DNA of 64,000 nt from JAGQRJ01 sp041402045 (GTDB lineage: Bacteria > Planctomycetota > J058). The first letter of the stretch is position 1, and every line of letters begins with the position of its first letter. The stretch lies in assembly GCA_041402045.1 (NCBI GenBank), contig JAWKSZ010000025.1, positions 30,554-94,553 on the forward strand, in the 5' to 3' direction. The notes under the pieces are model-generated. The model was not told the origin of the DNA. It saw only the letters and a list, made by a program, of their open reading frames with translations, and did no database searches. Positions 44,293 to 52,697 of this stretch are shown in pieces. Made by a program: the position numbers and the translations under genes.

Positions 44293-44334
44293 TGGAGGGA
44301 CGCACAGACCGGGAGCAGCGAGCTGCTCCCCTAC
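44293..44334 (-). repeat. Inverted copy of the GTAG-headed palindrome
   Basis: Read on the minus strand this is GTAGGGGAGCAGCTCGCTGC, then TCCCGGTCTGTGCGTCCCTC. It points toward the array, giving the head-to-head arrangement of a BIME. Its downstream flank (44246-44292) resembles the flank of the solo copy at 10963-11060 more than the array units. Confidence 0.65.
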
Positions 44335-44457
44335 ACGTTCGGACAGTACGGGGCCGGCGGGTGCACCCGGCGGACCGGGTACACCCCCTGTGCACCCGGC
44401 GGATCGGGGTTCACCCTCCGACCCCACCGGGATCCACACCTCGGTCACGACCTAGGG

Positions 44458-44500
44458 GTAGGGGCGGGGTCTATCCCCGCCCGCGGCGCGTAGCCGACGA
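44458..44500 (+). repeat. Second-family GTAG palindrome (GGGGCGGGG type)
   Basis: GTAG (44458-44461) is followed by GGGCGGGGTCTATCCCCGCC, a hairpin of the type seen four times at 60467-60880. It sits about 75 bases before the end of the patatin gene and may aid termination of one or both convergent genes. Confidence 0.5.
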
Positions 44501-44538
44501 TTCCGAGACGCGGGGATCTACGCGGCCCCGCCCGCGGA

Positions 44539-45996
44539 TCACGACCAGAGCTGCATCTCCTCGGCGCCCTCTTCCTCGCCGCGCTCGAGGGGGGTCTCCC
44601 ACCCAGTAAGCGCCGCGCTGATCGCGGAGCCGAGCTTGCGCCGCACGGAGCCGCGCTCGAGGCGCTGGGCGCGAATGATGTACGCGCGCTCGCGGACGGT
44701 GGAGCTGCTGGTGACCAGGCGGAAGATCTCGGTGCGGGGCACGAGGCACAGCCCGCCGCGCGCCAGGCGATCGTTGATCGTGACGTAGTTCTCCGCGCAG
44801 TACTTGAGCGTCTGGTAGTAGCCCTCGAACAGGCCTTCCTTCATCTTGTCCAGGCGCAGCATGTTGTAGAAGAAGTCGTCGGGGCGGGACTCGAGGTGGA
44901 TCGTGCGGTCGGCGATCGCCGGGTCGAGGTGCGACTCCACCGCCTTCAGGCGGCTGTAGATCAGCTTGCGGTAGAGCTGCTCCATGTGGTCGAACAGGTT
45001 GTTCAGCGGCCCGTTGTAGGGAACGATCGGGTTGATCGTGATCAAGCAGTCCACCGGGAGCTCGGCCATGATCCGCCGGCGCCCGATCGTCTTGCCGATC
45101 GCGCCGTCGCCCAGGTCGTAGACCCGCCCGCCGCGCGCGTGGTCGACGAAGGGCATGGGCGTCGTGATCCCCGGGATCGAGCACGAGCTGCGGATCGCCT
45201 GGGCGATCGAGAGCTGGTCGTAGGGCTCCATGCCGAAGTAGATCGAGGTCTGCGGGTCCGAGGGCGACGAGAGGTGATACACCGAGTTGAAGCGCTCGGC
45301 GATCACGAACAGGTGCTTCCCCTGGGCCCGCACGTCCTGGAACGTCCGCGCCAGGCCGTAGCGCGCGCTGAGCTCCTCGACGTACTCGGTGATCCCCTCG
45401 CCGCTGAAGATCGCGCGCGGGAGGACATCCTGGAACGCGGTCAACATCTCGCAGGCCAGGCGCGAGAAGCGGCGCAGGTACTCCAGGTGCTCGCGGCCGG
45501 CGATCACCCCCGAGCTGACCCGCTGCCGCCCGTGGCGCGAGTTGAGCGCCAGGGTCTTGAGCACCTTGAACGGGACCAGCGGCGTGTTCTTGAGCCCGCG
45601 CCAGTATTCCTTGAAGTCGGGGCGGAAGTAGTAGTTGACCGGGAACACCAGGCACTCGCGGATCAACTCGACCATGGGCATGCCCGAGACCACGCCGGCG
45701 GCGAGCAACGAGCCGCCCGAGATCCCCGAGGCCACGGTGAAGTAGCGCGAGACGTGGTCGGTGCGCCCGTTGAGGGTCTCGGCGGGAATGATCCGCAGCA
45801 CCTCGTCCAGCCGGGTCTCGAGCTCCCGCAGGGGCACGCCCGCCTGGGCCATGTAGTCGAAGAAGGAGGGCTTGAGCTCTTCGCGGGTGTGAGGCTCGCG
45901 CACGAGCTGGTCGAGGCCGACGAGGTGTCCGAGGGCCTTGGAGGTGCCTACGAGTCCGCCGCCTCCAAAGCACAACGCGTTCAGCTTGTCGCTCAA
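44539..45996 (-). CDS. Patatin-like phospholipase
   Basis: 485 residues. Oxyanion-hole motif CFGGGGLVGTSKAL at the very N-terminus, nucleophile elbow VASGISGGSLLAAGV (GxSxG with GISGG), and the catalytic dyad Asp in YDLGDGAIGKTIG. Patatins hydrolyse membrane or storage lipids by a Ser-Asp dyad. There is no signal peptide, so it is cytoplasmic or secreted by another route. The C-terminal ~150 residues (IHLESRPDDFFYNMLRLDKM, TSSSTVRERAYIIRAQRLER) extend beyond the core domain. Divergent from phoD with a 128-base spacer. Confidence 0.85.
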   Translation of the reverse strand: MSDKLNALCFGGGGLVGTSKALGHLVGLDQLVREPHTREELKPSFFDYMAQAGVPLRELETRLDEVLRIIPAETLNGRTDHVSRYFTVASGISGGSLLAAGVVSGMPMVELIRECLVFPVNYYFRPDFKEYWRGLKNTPLVPFKVLKTLALNSRHGRQRVSSGVIAGREHLEYLRRFSRLACEMLTAFQDVLPRAIFSGEGITEYVEELSARYGLARTFQDVRAQGKHLFVIAERFNSVYHLSSPSDPQTSIYFGMEPYDQLSIAQAIRSSCSIPGITTPMPFVDHARGGRVYDLGDGAIGKTIGRRRIMAELPVDCLITINPIVPYNGPLNNLFDHMEQLYRKLIYSRLKAVESHLDPAIADRTIHLESRPDDFFYNMLRLDKMKEGLFEGYYQTLKYCAENYVTINDRLARGGLCLVPRTEIFRLVTSSSTVRERAYIIRAQRLERGSVRRKLGSAISAALTGWETPLERGEEEGAEEMQLWS

Positions 45997-46099
45997 GGGG
46001 GCTCCTTCCTGCCGGGATCTACCGGTAAGGCCTCACCTACAGTCTACTTACGAGTTCCGACCGTGTGGAGGGTGAATCTTGGCCGGGGGAGGCCTTAAG

Positions 46100-46119
46100 C
46101 TCCTCCGCACACGGAGGAG
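46100..46119 (+). promoter_or_regulatory. Hairpin sequestering the phoD ribosome-binding site
   Basis: CTCCTCCG (46100-46107) pairs perfectly with CGGAGGAG (46112-46119) around CACA. The second arm is the Shine-Dalgarno sequence GGAGGAGG, five bases before the ATG at 46125. An eight-base GC stem would block ribosome binding until it is opened by a factor, ribosome transit or temperature. Confidence 0.6.
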
Positions 46120-46124
46120 GGCAC

Positions 46125-47405
46125 ATGACGCGGTGGTGGACGCTTCTGATCCTGGGGCTCGCGCTGGGGAGCGCCGCGGGCGCGGAGCTCAGCGGAGGGC
46201 CCATGCTCGGGCTCGTCGACCACCAGGAGGCGCGGGTGTGGGTCCGCGCCACCGGCGAGGGCAGCGCGCGCCTCGAGCTGCGCCCGTCCGCCGACGCGCC
46301 CTGGGCCGTCGCCGACGAGGGCCGCTTCGACCCCGCCCGCGACGGGACCCTGATCCTGCGCGCGACCGGCCTCCAGCCCCGGCGGACCTACGGCTACCGC
46401 GTCGTCGTCGACGGCGCGGCGACCCCCGCGGGCGAGCTGCGCACGCTCCCGCCCCCGGGGACCGGGAGCCTCAAGCTCGCCTTCGGGAGCTGCCTGCACC
46501 TCGGCCGCTACCCCGACCAGCCGATCTTCGAGGCGATCGCCCGCGCCCAGCCCGACGTGTTCGTGTCCCTCGGCGACTACGTCTACTACCAGGGCGGCGA
46601 CGTGCGCAGCCAGGAGGGGCTCTACGCGCGCATGCGCGAGCAGCGCGAGTCCAAGGACTTCGCCGCCTTCGGCAAGCGCGTGCCCTGCCTCGCGGTGTGG
46701 GACGACCACGACTACGGCCCCAACAACGCCGACCGCACCTTCCCCCTGCGCCGACAGAGCCGCGAGGTGTGGCAGAGCTACTGGGCCAACCCGAGCTACG
46801 GCGAGGACGGCGAGGGGGTCTACGGCGTGGTCCAGCTCGGCCCGCTGGACCTGTTCCTGCTCGACGACCGCAGCTTCCGCTCGCCGAACCTGAGTCCGCC
46901 TGGCCCCGAGCACCGGATCCTCGGCGCGCGGCAGGTCGCCTGGCTCGAGGGCGCCCTGACCCGGAGCCGCGCCCGGCTCAAGCTGATCGCCGTCGGCGGG
47001 CAGTTCCTCTCGCGCTGGCCGCTGCCGGTCGAGACCTGGGAGGTCGCCCAGGAGGAGCGCGCCCAGATCCTCGAGCTGATCCGCGACAAGGAGGTCAAGG
47101 GCGTGGTGTTCCTCTCGGGGGACGTGCACATGGCCGAGGTGCTCAAGGCCCGCGCCGACGTCGTGGGCTACCCGCTCTACGAGGTCACGAGCTCGCCCCT
47201 GGCCAACCACAACAACCCGGGCCTCGAGAGCATGCCCCACGCCGGGCGGCAGTTCGTGCACAACAGCGGCAACAACTACGGCTGGGTCGAGGTCGACCTC
47301 GAGCAGAACACGCTCCTGCTCGAGATCCGCGACGAGCAAGGCCAGACCCTGTGGTCGGCCCGCCCCCAGGACGTGCTCGCCCCCAAGCCGAAGCGGTTCT
47401 ACTGA
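46125..47405 (+). CDS. phoD: PhoD-like alkaline phosphatase / phosphodiesterase
   Basis: 426 residues. Signal peptide MTRWWTLLILGLALGSAAGA. An N-terminal fibronectin-like PhoD domain (ARVWVRATGEGSARLELRPS ... YGYRVVVDG) is followed by the metallophosphatase core: KLAFGSCLHLGRYP, VSLGDYVYYQGGD, LAVWDDHDYGPNNADRTFP and VVFLSGDVHMAEVL, which supply the Fe/Ca ligands of PhoD enzymes. It releases phosphate from phosphomonoesters or diesters outside the cytoplasm. The exact start is fixed by GGAGGAGG and the signal peptide. No Pho box was recognised, and Tat-type twin arginines are absent, so export is probably Sec-dependent. Confidence 0.88.
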   Translation: MTRWWTLLILGLALGSAAGAELSGGPMLGLVDHQEARVWVRATGEGSARLELRPSADAPWAVADEGRFDPARDGTLILRATGLQPRRTYGYRVVVDGAATPAGELRTLPPPGTGSLKLAFGSCLHLGRYPDQPIFEAIARAQPDVFVSLGDYVYYQGGDVRSQEGLYARMREQRESKDFAAFGKRVPCLAVWDDHDYGPNNADRTFPLRRQSREVWQSYWANPSYGEDGEGVYGVVQLGPLDLFLLDDRSFRSPNLSPPGPEHRILGARQVAWLEGALTRSRARLKLIAVGGQFLSRWPLPVETWEVAQEERAQILELIRDKEVKGVVFLSGDVHMAEVLKARADVVGYPLYEVTSSPLANHNNPGLESMPHAGRQFVHNSGNNYGWVEVDLEQNTLLLEIRDEQGQTLWSARPQDVLAPKPKRFY

Positions 47406-47744
47406 ATCGAAGGGCACGATTCCGCGACGTCGCCTGCACGGCGGCAGAGGTTCACGAACGGAGTCGGTCGCGACGTCGCGAACTCCTGCCTTCCGTGGAC
47501 TCCTTCAATGGCTCCGCCTCCTGCTCAGCCGTCCTCTCCAGCCCGCCTGAACTCTCGGGTCCCGAGCAGCTCCTGCCCGCGCTCGTGGGGCGGAGCGTCT
47601 CAGTAGTACATGAAGAGCGCGAGTTCGAGTGCTCGCGACGCTCAGATCCGTAGCGTGAACGCGGAGCGCGAGCACTCGGACTCGCGCCTCTTCATGGAGG
47701 GTCCGTCAGGGTTGATTCAGCGGTGATCGGCACCGCTCGGAACG
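47406..47744. other. Intergenic region between convergent phoD and reductase genes
   Basis: The only structure seen is an 88-base hairpin at 47609-47696. The remaining ~200 bases after phoD show no coding bias. The base composition is slightly lower in GC than the genes. Confidence 0.6.
47609..47696. terminator. Long imperfect hairpin between convergent genes
   Basis: CATGAAGAGCGCGAGTTCGA and following GTGCTCGCG (47609-47637) pair with CGCGAGCACTCGGACTCGCG and following CCTCTTCATG (47667-47696), a ~29-bp stem with one bulge and one mismatch around a 29-base loop. Its place between two stops suggests a bidirectional terminator, but its length is unusual for one. Confidence 0.5.
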
Positions 47745-50700
47745 CTACGCGCCGCTCCAGAAGCGGCGATACACCTCGACCAGCTCCAGGCCCGGAGGCG
47801 GCTCCGGGACCCCCAGCGCCTGCAGCCTTGCGCGGGTGCGCCGCGACGGCCAGGGGGCCCATGCGCAGCCGGAAGCCCTCGGGCGGAAGAACCCGCGCAA
47901 GCGCGCCAGCGGCGCGGCGTCGCCGGCCTCGAGCAGCGCCTGGCGCAGCGCCGGGTAGGGCAGCGGGCGCACTCAAGCGCCTGGGACAGCGCGCGCCAGC
48001 TCGGCGACTCGGGATACCGGTTCAGGTGGCTCACCTGCCCCGCCGCGGGCTCGCCGAGCACGAGGGCCACGATCGCCTCGGCGACCCAGTCCACCGGCGT
48101 CAGGTCGCAGCGCGCGTCCTCGAGGTCGAGCCCGACCCCGAGCTGGAGGAAGGTCCGGAGCGCGCGGTTCACGAAGTCGTCGGGGTTGGCCACGCCCCGG
48201 GTCGAGTGCCCGGTGATCATGGCGGGCCGGTGCACCGTGAGCGCCAGCCCGCGGGCGGCGGCCTGGCGCGCGCGCTGCTCCGCCACCCACTTGCTCAGCC
48301 CGTAGCCCGAGCTGCGGAGCGCCACCTCCGGCGCCAGCGCCCCGTCCTCGTCGGCGTCGGCGGGGGCGGTGCTGATCGTGGACACGAGGTGCAGCGCCGC
48401 GCCGCGCCCGCCCCCCGCCAGCTCCAGCAGCGCGTCGGTCCCGAGCACGTTCACCCGGCGGAGCTGCCCGTAGAGCATGAGCCAGTTGACCTGAGCGCCG
48501 GCGTGCAGGATCGCGTCGAGCTCCTCCGCCTGGGCCGCCCAGCGCGGGGCGTCCCAGCCCAGCCGCGGGAGCGCGAGGTCCCCGGCCAGGGCCTGGGCGC
48601 GCCCGGGGTCGCAGGCCAGCCCCAGCGCGCGGCGGCCGCGGCCGGCCGCGCCGCCGCCGCGGCGTCGTCCTGGGCGCGCACCAGGCAGCGCACCTCGAGC
48701 CCGCGGGCGAGGAGCGCCTCGAGCAGGTGCGCGCCCAGGAACCCGGTGGCCCCGGTGAGCAGCACCCGCAGCGGCGGGTGCGGGGGCGCCTGCGCCAACG
48801 CGCCGTCCTCCAGCTGTAGCGGGCGCGCGAGGTCGGCCTGGGCCTCGGCGGCGGCGCCGGCCTCGGCGTCCTGGGCCGCGCCGACCCCGGCCTGGACTTG
48901 GATCCGCCGCGCGAGCTCCGCGAGCGAGCTCGCCCCGTGCCAGGCGGAGAGCGGCACCTCGCGCCCCAGGCGCTGCGAGACGGCGGTCACGAGCTCGACC
49001 CCCGAGAGCGAGTCGACCCCCAGCCGCGCGGCGAAGTCGGCGTCGGGGTCCGCGTCCCCGAGCACCTCCGCCGCCGCGGCGCGCACCAGCTCCAGCACCC
49101 CGGCGCTCGGCCGCGCGCCGGCGTAGAGCGCGGCGAACACCTCGGCGTAGCGCGCGGCGATCGCGCGCCGGTCGAGCTTGTTGCTCGAGGTCCTGAGCCC
49201 GCGCTCGACGCTCAACGGCTCGAGCTCGAGGTGCACCGCCGCCGGGAGCTCGAAGGGCAGGAGCCCCGCGGCGCGGCCGACCTGGCGCAGGTCCGCCAGG
49301 ACCCGCGCCGCCGCCTGGGCGTCGCTCAGCCGCGCGACGTCCACCTCGGCGCAGCCGAGCGCCTGGGCCAAGGGCCCGCGGGCGGGGACCGCGAGGGCCA
49401 CCACGCTGGCCTGGAGCGAGTCCGCGTGCACGCACAGCTCGCCCACGAGCGCGCTCGCGCTCAGCGCGTCCTCGATCCGCTCCGGCGAGACGAACTCGCC
49501 CTGGGCCAGCTTGACCACGCTCGTGCGCCGCCCGATCACCCGCACCCGCCCGTCGGGCTGGCGCTCCCCCAGGTCGCCGGTGCGGAAGTAGCCGTCCGCG
49601 TCGAAGCCCGCCGCCGTCGCCGCGTCGTCCCCCAGGTAGCCCGAGACCATGTGCGGGGTGCGGACGAGGATCTCGCCCCGGGGCGGGTCGTCGGTCGTGC
49701 GATACCCGAGCTCGGGCACGTCGACCAGGCGCAGGTCGACGCCGGAGTGCACCTGGTCGTCCACGGTGATCGTGGCGCACTCCGTGCTCCCGTAGCCCTC
49801 CCCCACCCGGCAAAAGTCGAACAGCCGCCCGAGGAACGCCATGAGCGCGCGGCTCGGGGGCGCGCTGCCCGCGCTCACGCTCTGCAGCCGCCCACCGAAC
49901 ACCCCGCGCAGCCCGGCCAGGGCCTGCTCCTCGAGCGCCTCGAGGTCGGCGTCGGGCGCCTCGGCCTGGAGCCGGGCCAGGTCCTCGCGGTAGCGCTCGA
50001 ACAGGACCTCGAACACCCGCGGCGGCCCGCCGATCGCGGTGGGCTCGAGCAGCGCGAACTCCTCGTAGAGCCGCTCGCCGCCGCTCGAGAACCCGATCCG
50101 CGCGCCGTGCACGAGCAGCGAGGGCAGGTAGACCCGCTCGCTGAAGTGGCTCAGGGGCTGGAAGGAGAGGTGCACCGCGGGCTCGGACACGCCGAACGCG
50201 GTCAGGAGCGCGTTGCTCGCGGCGTAGCTGCGCATGGCGCCCTTGGGCACCCCGGTGCTCCCCGAGCTGAAGAGCACGGTGTGCAGGTCGTCCGGATCCC
50301 GCGCCGCGGGGACGAAGCCCTCGACGAGGGCGTCGCCCTCCTCGACCAGCGCCCCGTAGGCCAGCGCCCCCGGGAGCGGCTCCGGGGCGTCGCTGCGGTC
50401 GAGGGGCGGGAGCTCGATCAGGGTCTCGAGGGTCGGGACCCGGGCCTGGACCTCCTGCAGCCGGGGGAGCTGCTCGCGCCCGGCGAACACGGCGCTGACC
50501 CCGGCGCGCTCGATCAGCACCTGCAGGCGCTCGGCGGGGTCCGTGGCCGGGAGCGGCACGACCACGAACGCGTCGAACAGGCAGGCCAGGTCGGCGCAGG
50601 CCCACTCGGGCTGGTTCGGCGCGCAGAGCCCCACGAACACCCGCGCCCCGGGGCCGCGGGGCGCGTCCTGCAGCCGCTCGCGCAGCCCCGCCGCCAGCCG

Positions 50701-51738
50701 GCGCGCGTGCTCCCACACCGCGCGGTAGGGCGTCCAGCGCCGGTAGGGGCCGAGCCCGCCGTCGGGCAGCCGCTCGCGACAGCTGAACAGCGGGCGCGCG
50801 CCGAACAGCGTGAACGCGCGCTCCAGGCTCCCGAGGAGCGTGGCCCCGGTGAGCGCGCAGGCCCGGGCCTCGATCCCGCCCAGCGCCAGGGGCGCCGGGC
50901 CTCCCTCCGGGTGCAGGGTCACCCGCAGGAAGCGCCCGAGCGCCTGGGGCCGCGCCTCGACCCAGGGCCCGGGGCGGAGCTCGACGGTCTCGTGCCAGGC
51001 GCGGTCGGCGAACCAGGGCGCGCCCCCGGGCCCCAGCCGGGGGTAGAGGTTCAGCTCGACGGCGCCCCGCGGGCCGACCTCGTCGGACCAGTGCACGCGC
51101 ACGGCGTCGACGTAGAGGATCTGGCCCAGGTCGAGCTCGACGAAGGGCGCCGGCTCGGCGCGCGTCGGCAGGCCCCACCCCCGGCGCGACTCCGGCACGT
51201 CCTCGCTCCAGGCCCCCACGCTCGACTGCCGGCTCGCTCGCTGCCAGGTCGGGTCCCCGAGCGGCACCGCCGCGCTCCCGGGCAAGGGCGGCGCGGGCGC
51301 GGCCCAGGTGCTCTGGACCCAGGGCTCGACGGCGAGGCGCCAGCCCTCCCCGAGCGGCTCGAGCCGCAGCACGGGGTCCTCCAGCGTGAGCAGCAGGCTC
51401 GTCCCCACCGCCCCGTCGGGCCTCACGAGCAGCAGACGCAGCCCCCAGCCTTCGCGCCACCCCGGCGGCCTTCGCAGCGCCAGCATGGGGGCCTCTCGAG
51501 TTCCCCGCCCGGGGGCAGCCCCCGGGCTGGCCCCCTCGCCCTCGCTCGCGGCTTCGCCGCTCGCTGGGCGTCGCTCGCCGACGAGAACGAATCGCCGGGT
51601 GGCGCCCTCCTCAGGGCGCGCGAACGCGCACGGCGCGCCGTCGATCCACAGCGCGTCCGGCGCCAGGCGCCAGAACAGCTCCCGCTCGGCCGGGGTCCTC
51701 CCCAGCTCGTAGGTCGGGGTCTCGGGGGCGTCCGTCAA
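47745..51738 (-). CDS. Carboxylic acid reductase-like enzyme (discoidin-A-PCP-R)
   Basis: About 1330 residues, starting at TTG 51738 directly after the upstream TAG. Residues ~158-292 (WQRASRQSSVGAWSED, PFVELDLGQILYVDAVRVHW, GPWVEARPQALGRFLRVTL) read as a discoidin (F5/8 type C) domain. The adenylation domain (~305-860) has A3 FSSGSTGVPKGAM, A5 GYGSTE, A7 YFRTGDLGE, the CAR-type KLAQGEFVSPERIE and A10 SNKLDRRAI. A carrier domain (LGVDSLSGVELV, Ser910) and an NADPH thioester reductase (LLTGATGFLGAHLLEALLA, YGLSKWVAE) complete a carboxylic acid reductase: acid to acyl-AMP, thioester, then aldehyde. Frame shifts occur near 48640 and 47975. It needs a phosphopantetheinyl transferase encoded elsewhere. 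The N-terminal domain is not part of known CARs. Confidence 0.85.
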
Positions 51739-52665
51739 CTACTCGGCGGCGGGCAGGCGGAACACGTGCACGGCCTGGTCGTGGGCGTCGGACTCGTCGG
51801 GCTGCGCGCGGTCGCTGACGCAGGCCAGCGTGCGCGCGTCGAGCCACACCACGCCCTCGACCCGGTCGAAGGTCGTCTTCTCCGCGCCGCCCTCGAGCGG
51901 CATGCGATAGACCTGGCCCTTGCCCTTGAACGTCAGGCTCTTGGGCTCGAGCTCGCCGACCCACACCTTGCTCGAGGCCTGGGACACGATCACCACCCGG
52001 TCGCCGTCGACGTCGATCCCGGCGTAGTCCTTGAAGTCGGCGGTCTCGGGGATCTCGAGCACCTGGGGCTCGGGGAGCGCGTCGGACTCGGGGTCGAGCA
52101 CGTAGGCGTGGATCCGCCCGTGGCCCTTGTCCTTGCCGCGCTTGCCGCCCTCGCCGTGGTTGCCCTCGAGCAGCGCCAGGAGCACCACCTTCCCGTCGCG
52201 CTCGACCGCGGCCAGGCCCTCGTAGCCCTTGCCGCCGTCGGGGAGCGCGAAGGGGAACGGCCGCGGCGCCAGGGGCCGGCCCTCGGCGTCGAAGGGCACG
52301 AGGAGCCCGTGGACCTCCCCCGAGGGCAGGCGCGCGCCCTCGATACAGCCCCACAGCCGGCCCTGGGCGTCGTAGGCCAGGCCCTCGAGGTCGCTGTAGC
52401 CGCGCTGGCGCGGGTCGACGGGCTCGACCAGCCGCGCGCTCTCGGGGTCGAGGCTCGGGTCCAGGACGCCCACCCGCCAGTCGTTGTCGAAGGCGACCCG
52501 CAAGAGCGTGCCGTCGAACTCGATCCCGCTGGCCTCCCAGTGGCCGTCGCCGAACAGGTCCGTGCAGCGCGCCTCGCGCACGAGCTCGAGGCGCGGGTCG
52601 TCCTTGGCCGGGGCCGGGGCGGCCCACAGCCCGAAGCAAGCGAGGAACGAGACGAGGCGGCGCAT
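51739..52665 (-). CDS. Secreted beta-propeller-like protein
   Basis: 308 residues from ATG 52665. The signal peptide MRRLVSFLACFGLWAAPAPA precedes repeated beta-strand units with calcium/propeller-like motifs (EASGIEFDGTLLRVAFDNDW, RGYSDLEGLAYDAQGRLWGC, GYEGLAAVERDGKVVLLALL, DYAGIDVDGDRVVIVSQAS, RVEGVVWLDARTLACVSDR). The D-LEGLA / YEGLAAV pattern resembles phytase-like or SdiA-regulated-type propellers that bind or hydrolyse phospho-compounds. No catalytic set can be assigned. It is 32 bases after the FHA kinase gene and adjacent to the reductase gene. Confidence 0.7.
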   Translation of the reverse strand: MRRLVSFLACFGLWAAPAPAKDDPRLELVREARCTDLFGDGHWEASGIEFDGTLLRVAFDNDWRVGVLDPSLDPESARLVEPVDPRQRGYSDLEGLAYDAQGRLWGCIEGARLPSGEVHGLLVPFDAEGRPLAPRPFPFALPDGGKGYEGLAAVERDGKVVLLALLEGNHGEGGKRGKDKGHGRIHAYVLDPESDALPEPQVLEIPETADFKDYAGIDVDGDRVVIVSQASSKVWVGELEPKSLTFKGKGQVYRMPLEGGAEKTTFDRVEGVVWLDARTLACVSDRAQPDESDAHDQAVHVFRLPAAE

Positions 52666-52697
52666 GGCGCGGCTCCTTGCCCCCGGTGGAGGCGGTG

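Larger units (their letters stand above)
43395..44538. other. Intergenic repeat-rich region, no gene seen
   Basis: This 1.1-kb gap between convergent bicupin and patatin genes holds the seven-unit GTAG-palindrome array (43440-44245), an inverted copy (44293-44334) and one unit of a second palindrome family (44458-44500). Open frames in it repeat the same peptide in all phases and lack coding bias. Confidence 0.75.

Noticed and set aside
43594..44493. Open frames encoding repeated Arg/Pro/Ala-rich peptides
   Set aside because: They run through the 114-bp palindromic array in every phase, lack codon bias and have no ribosome site; the repeat is non-coding.
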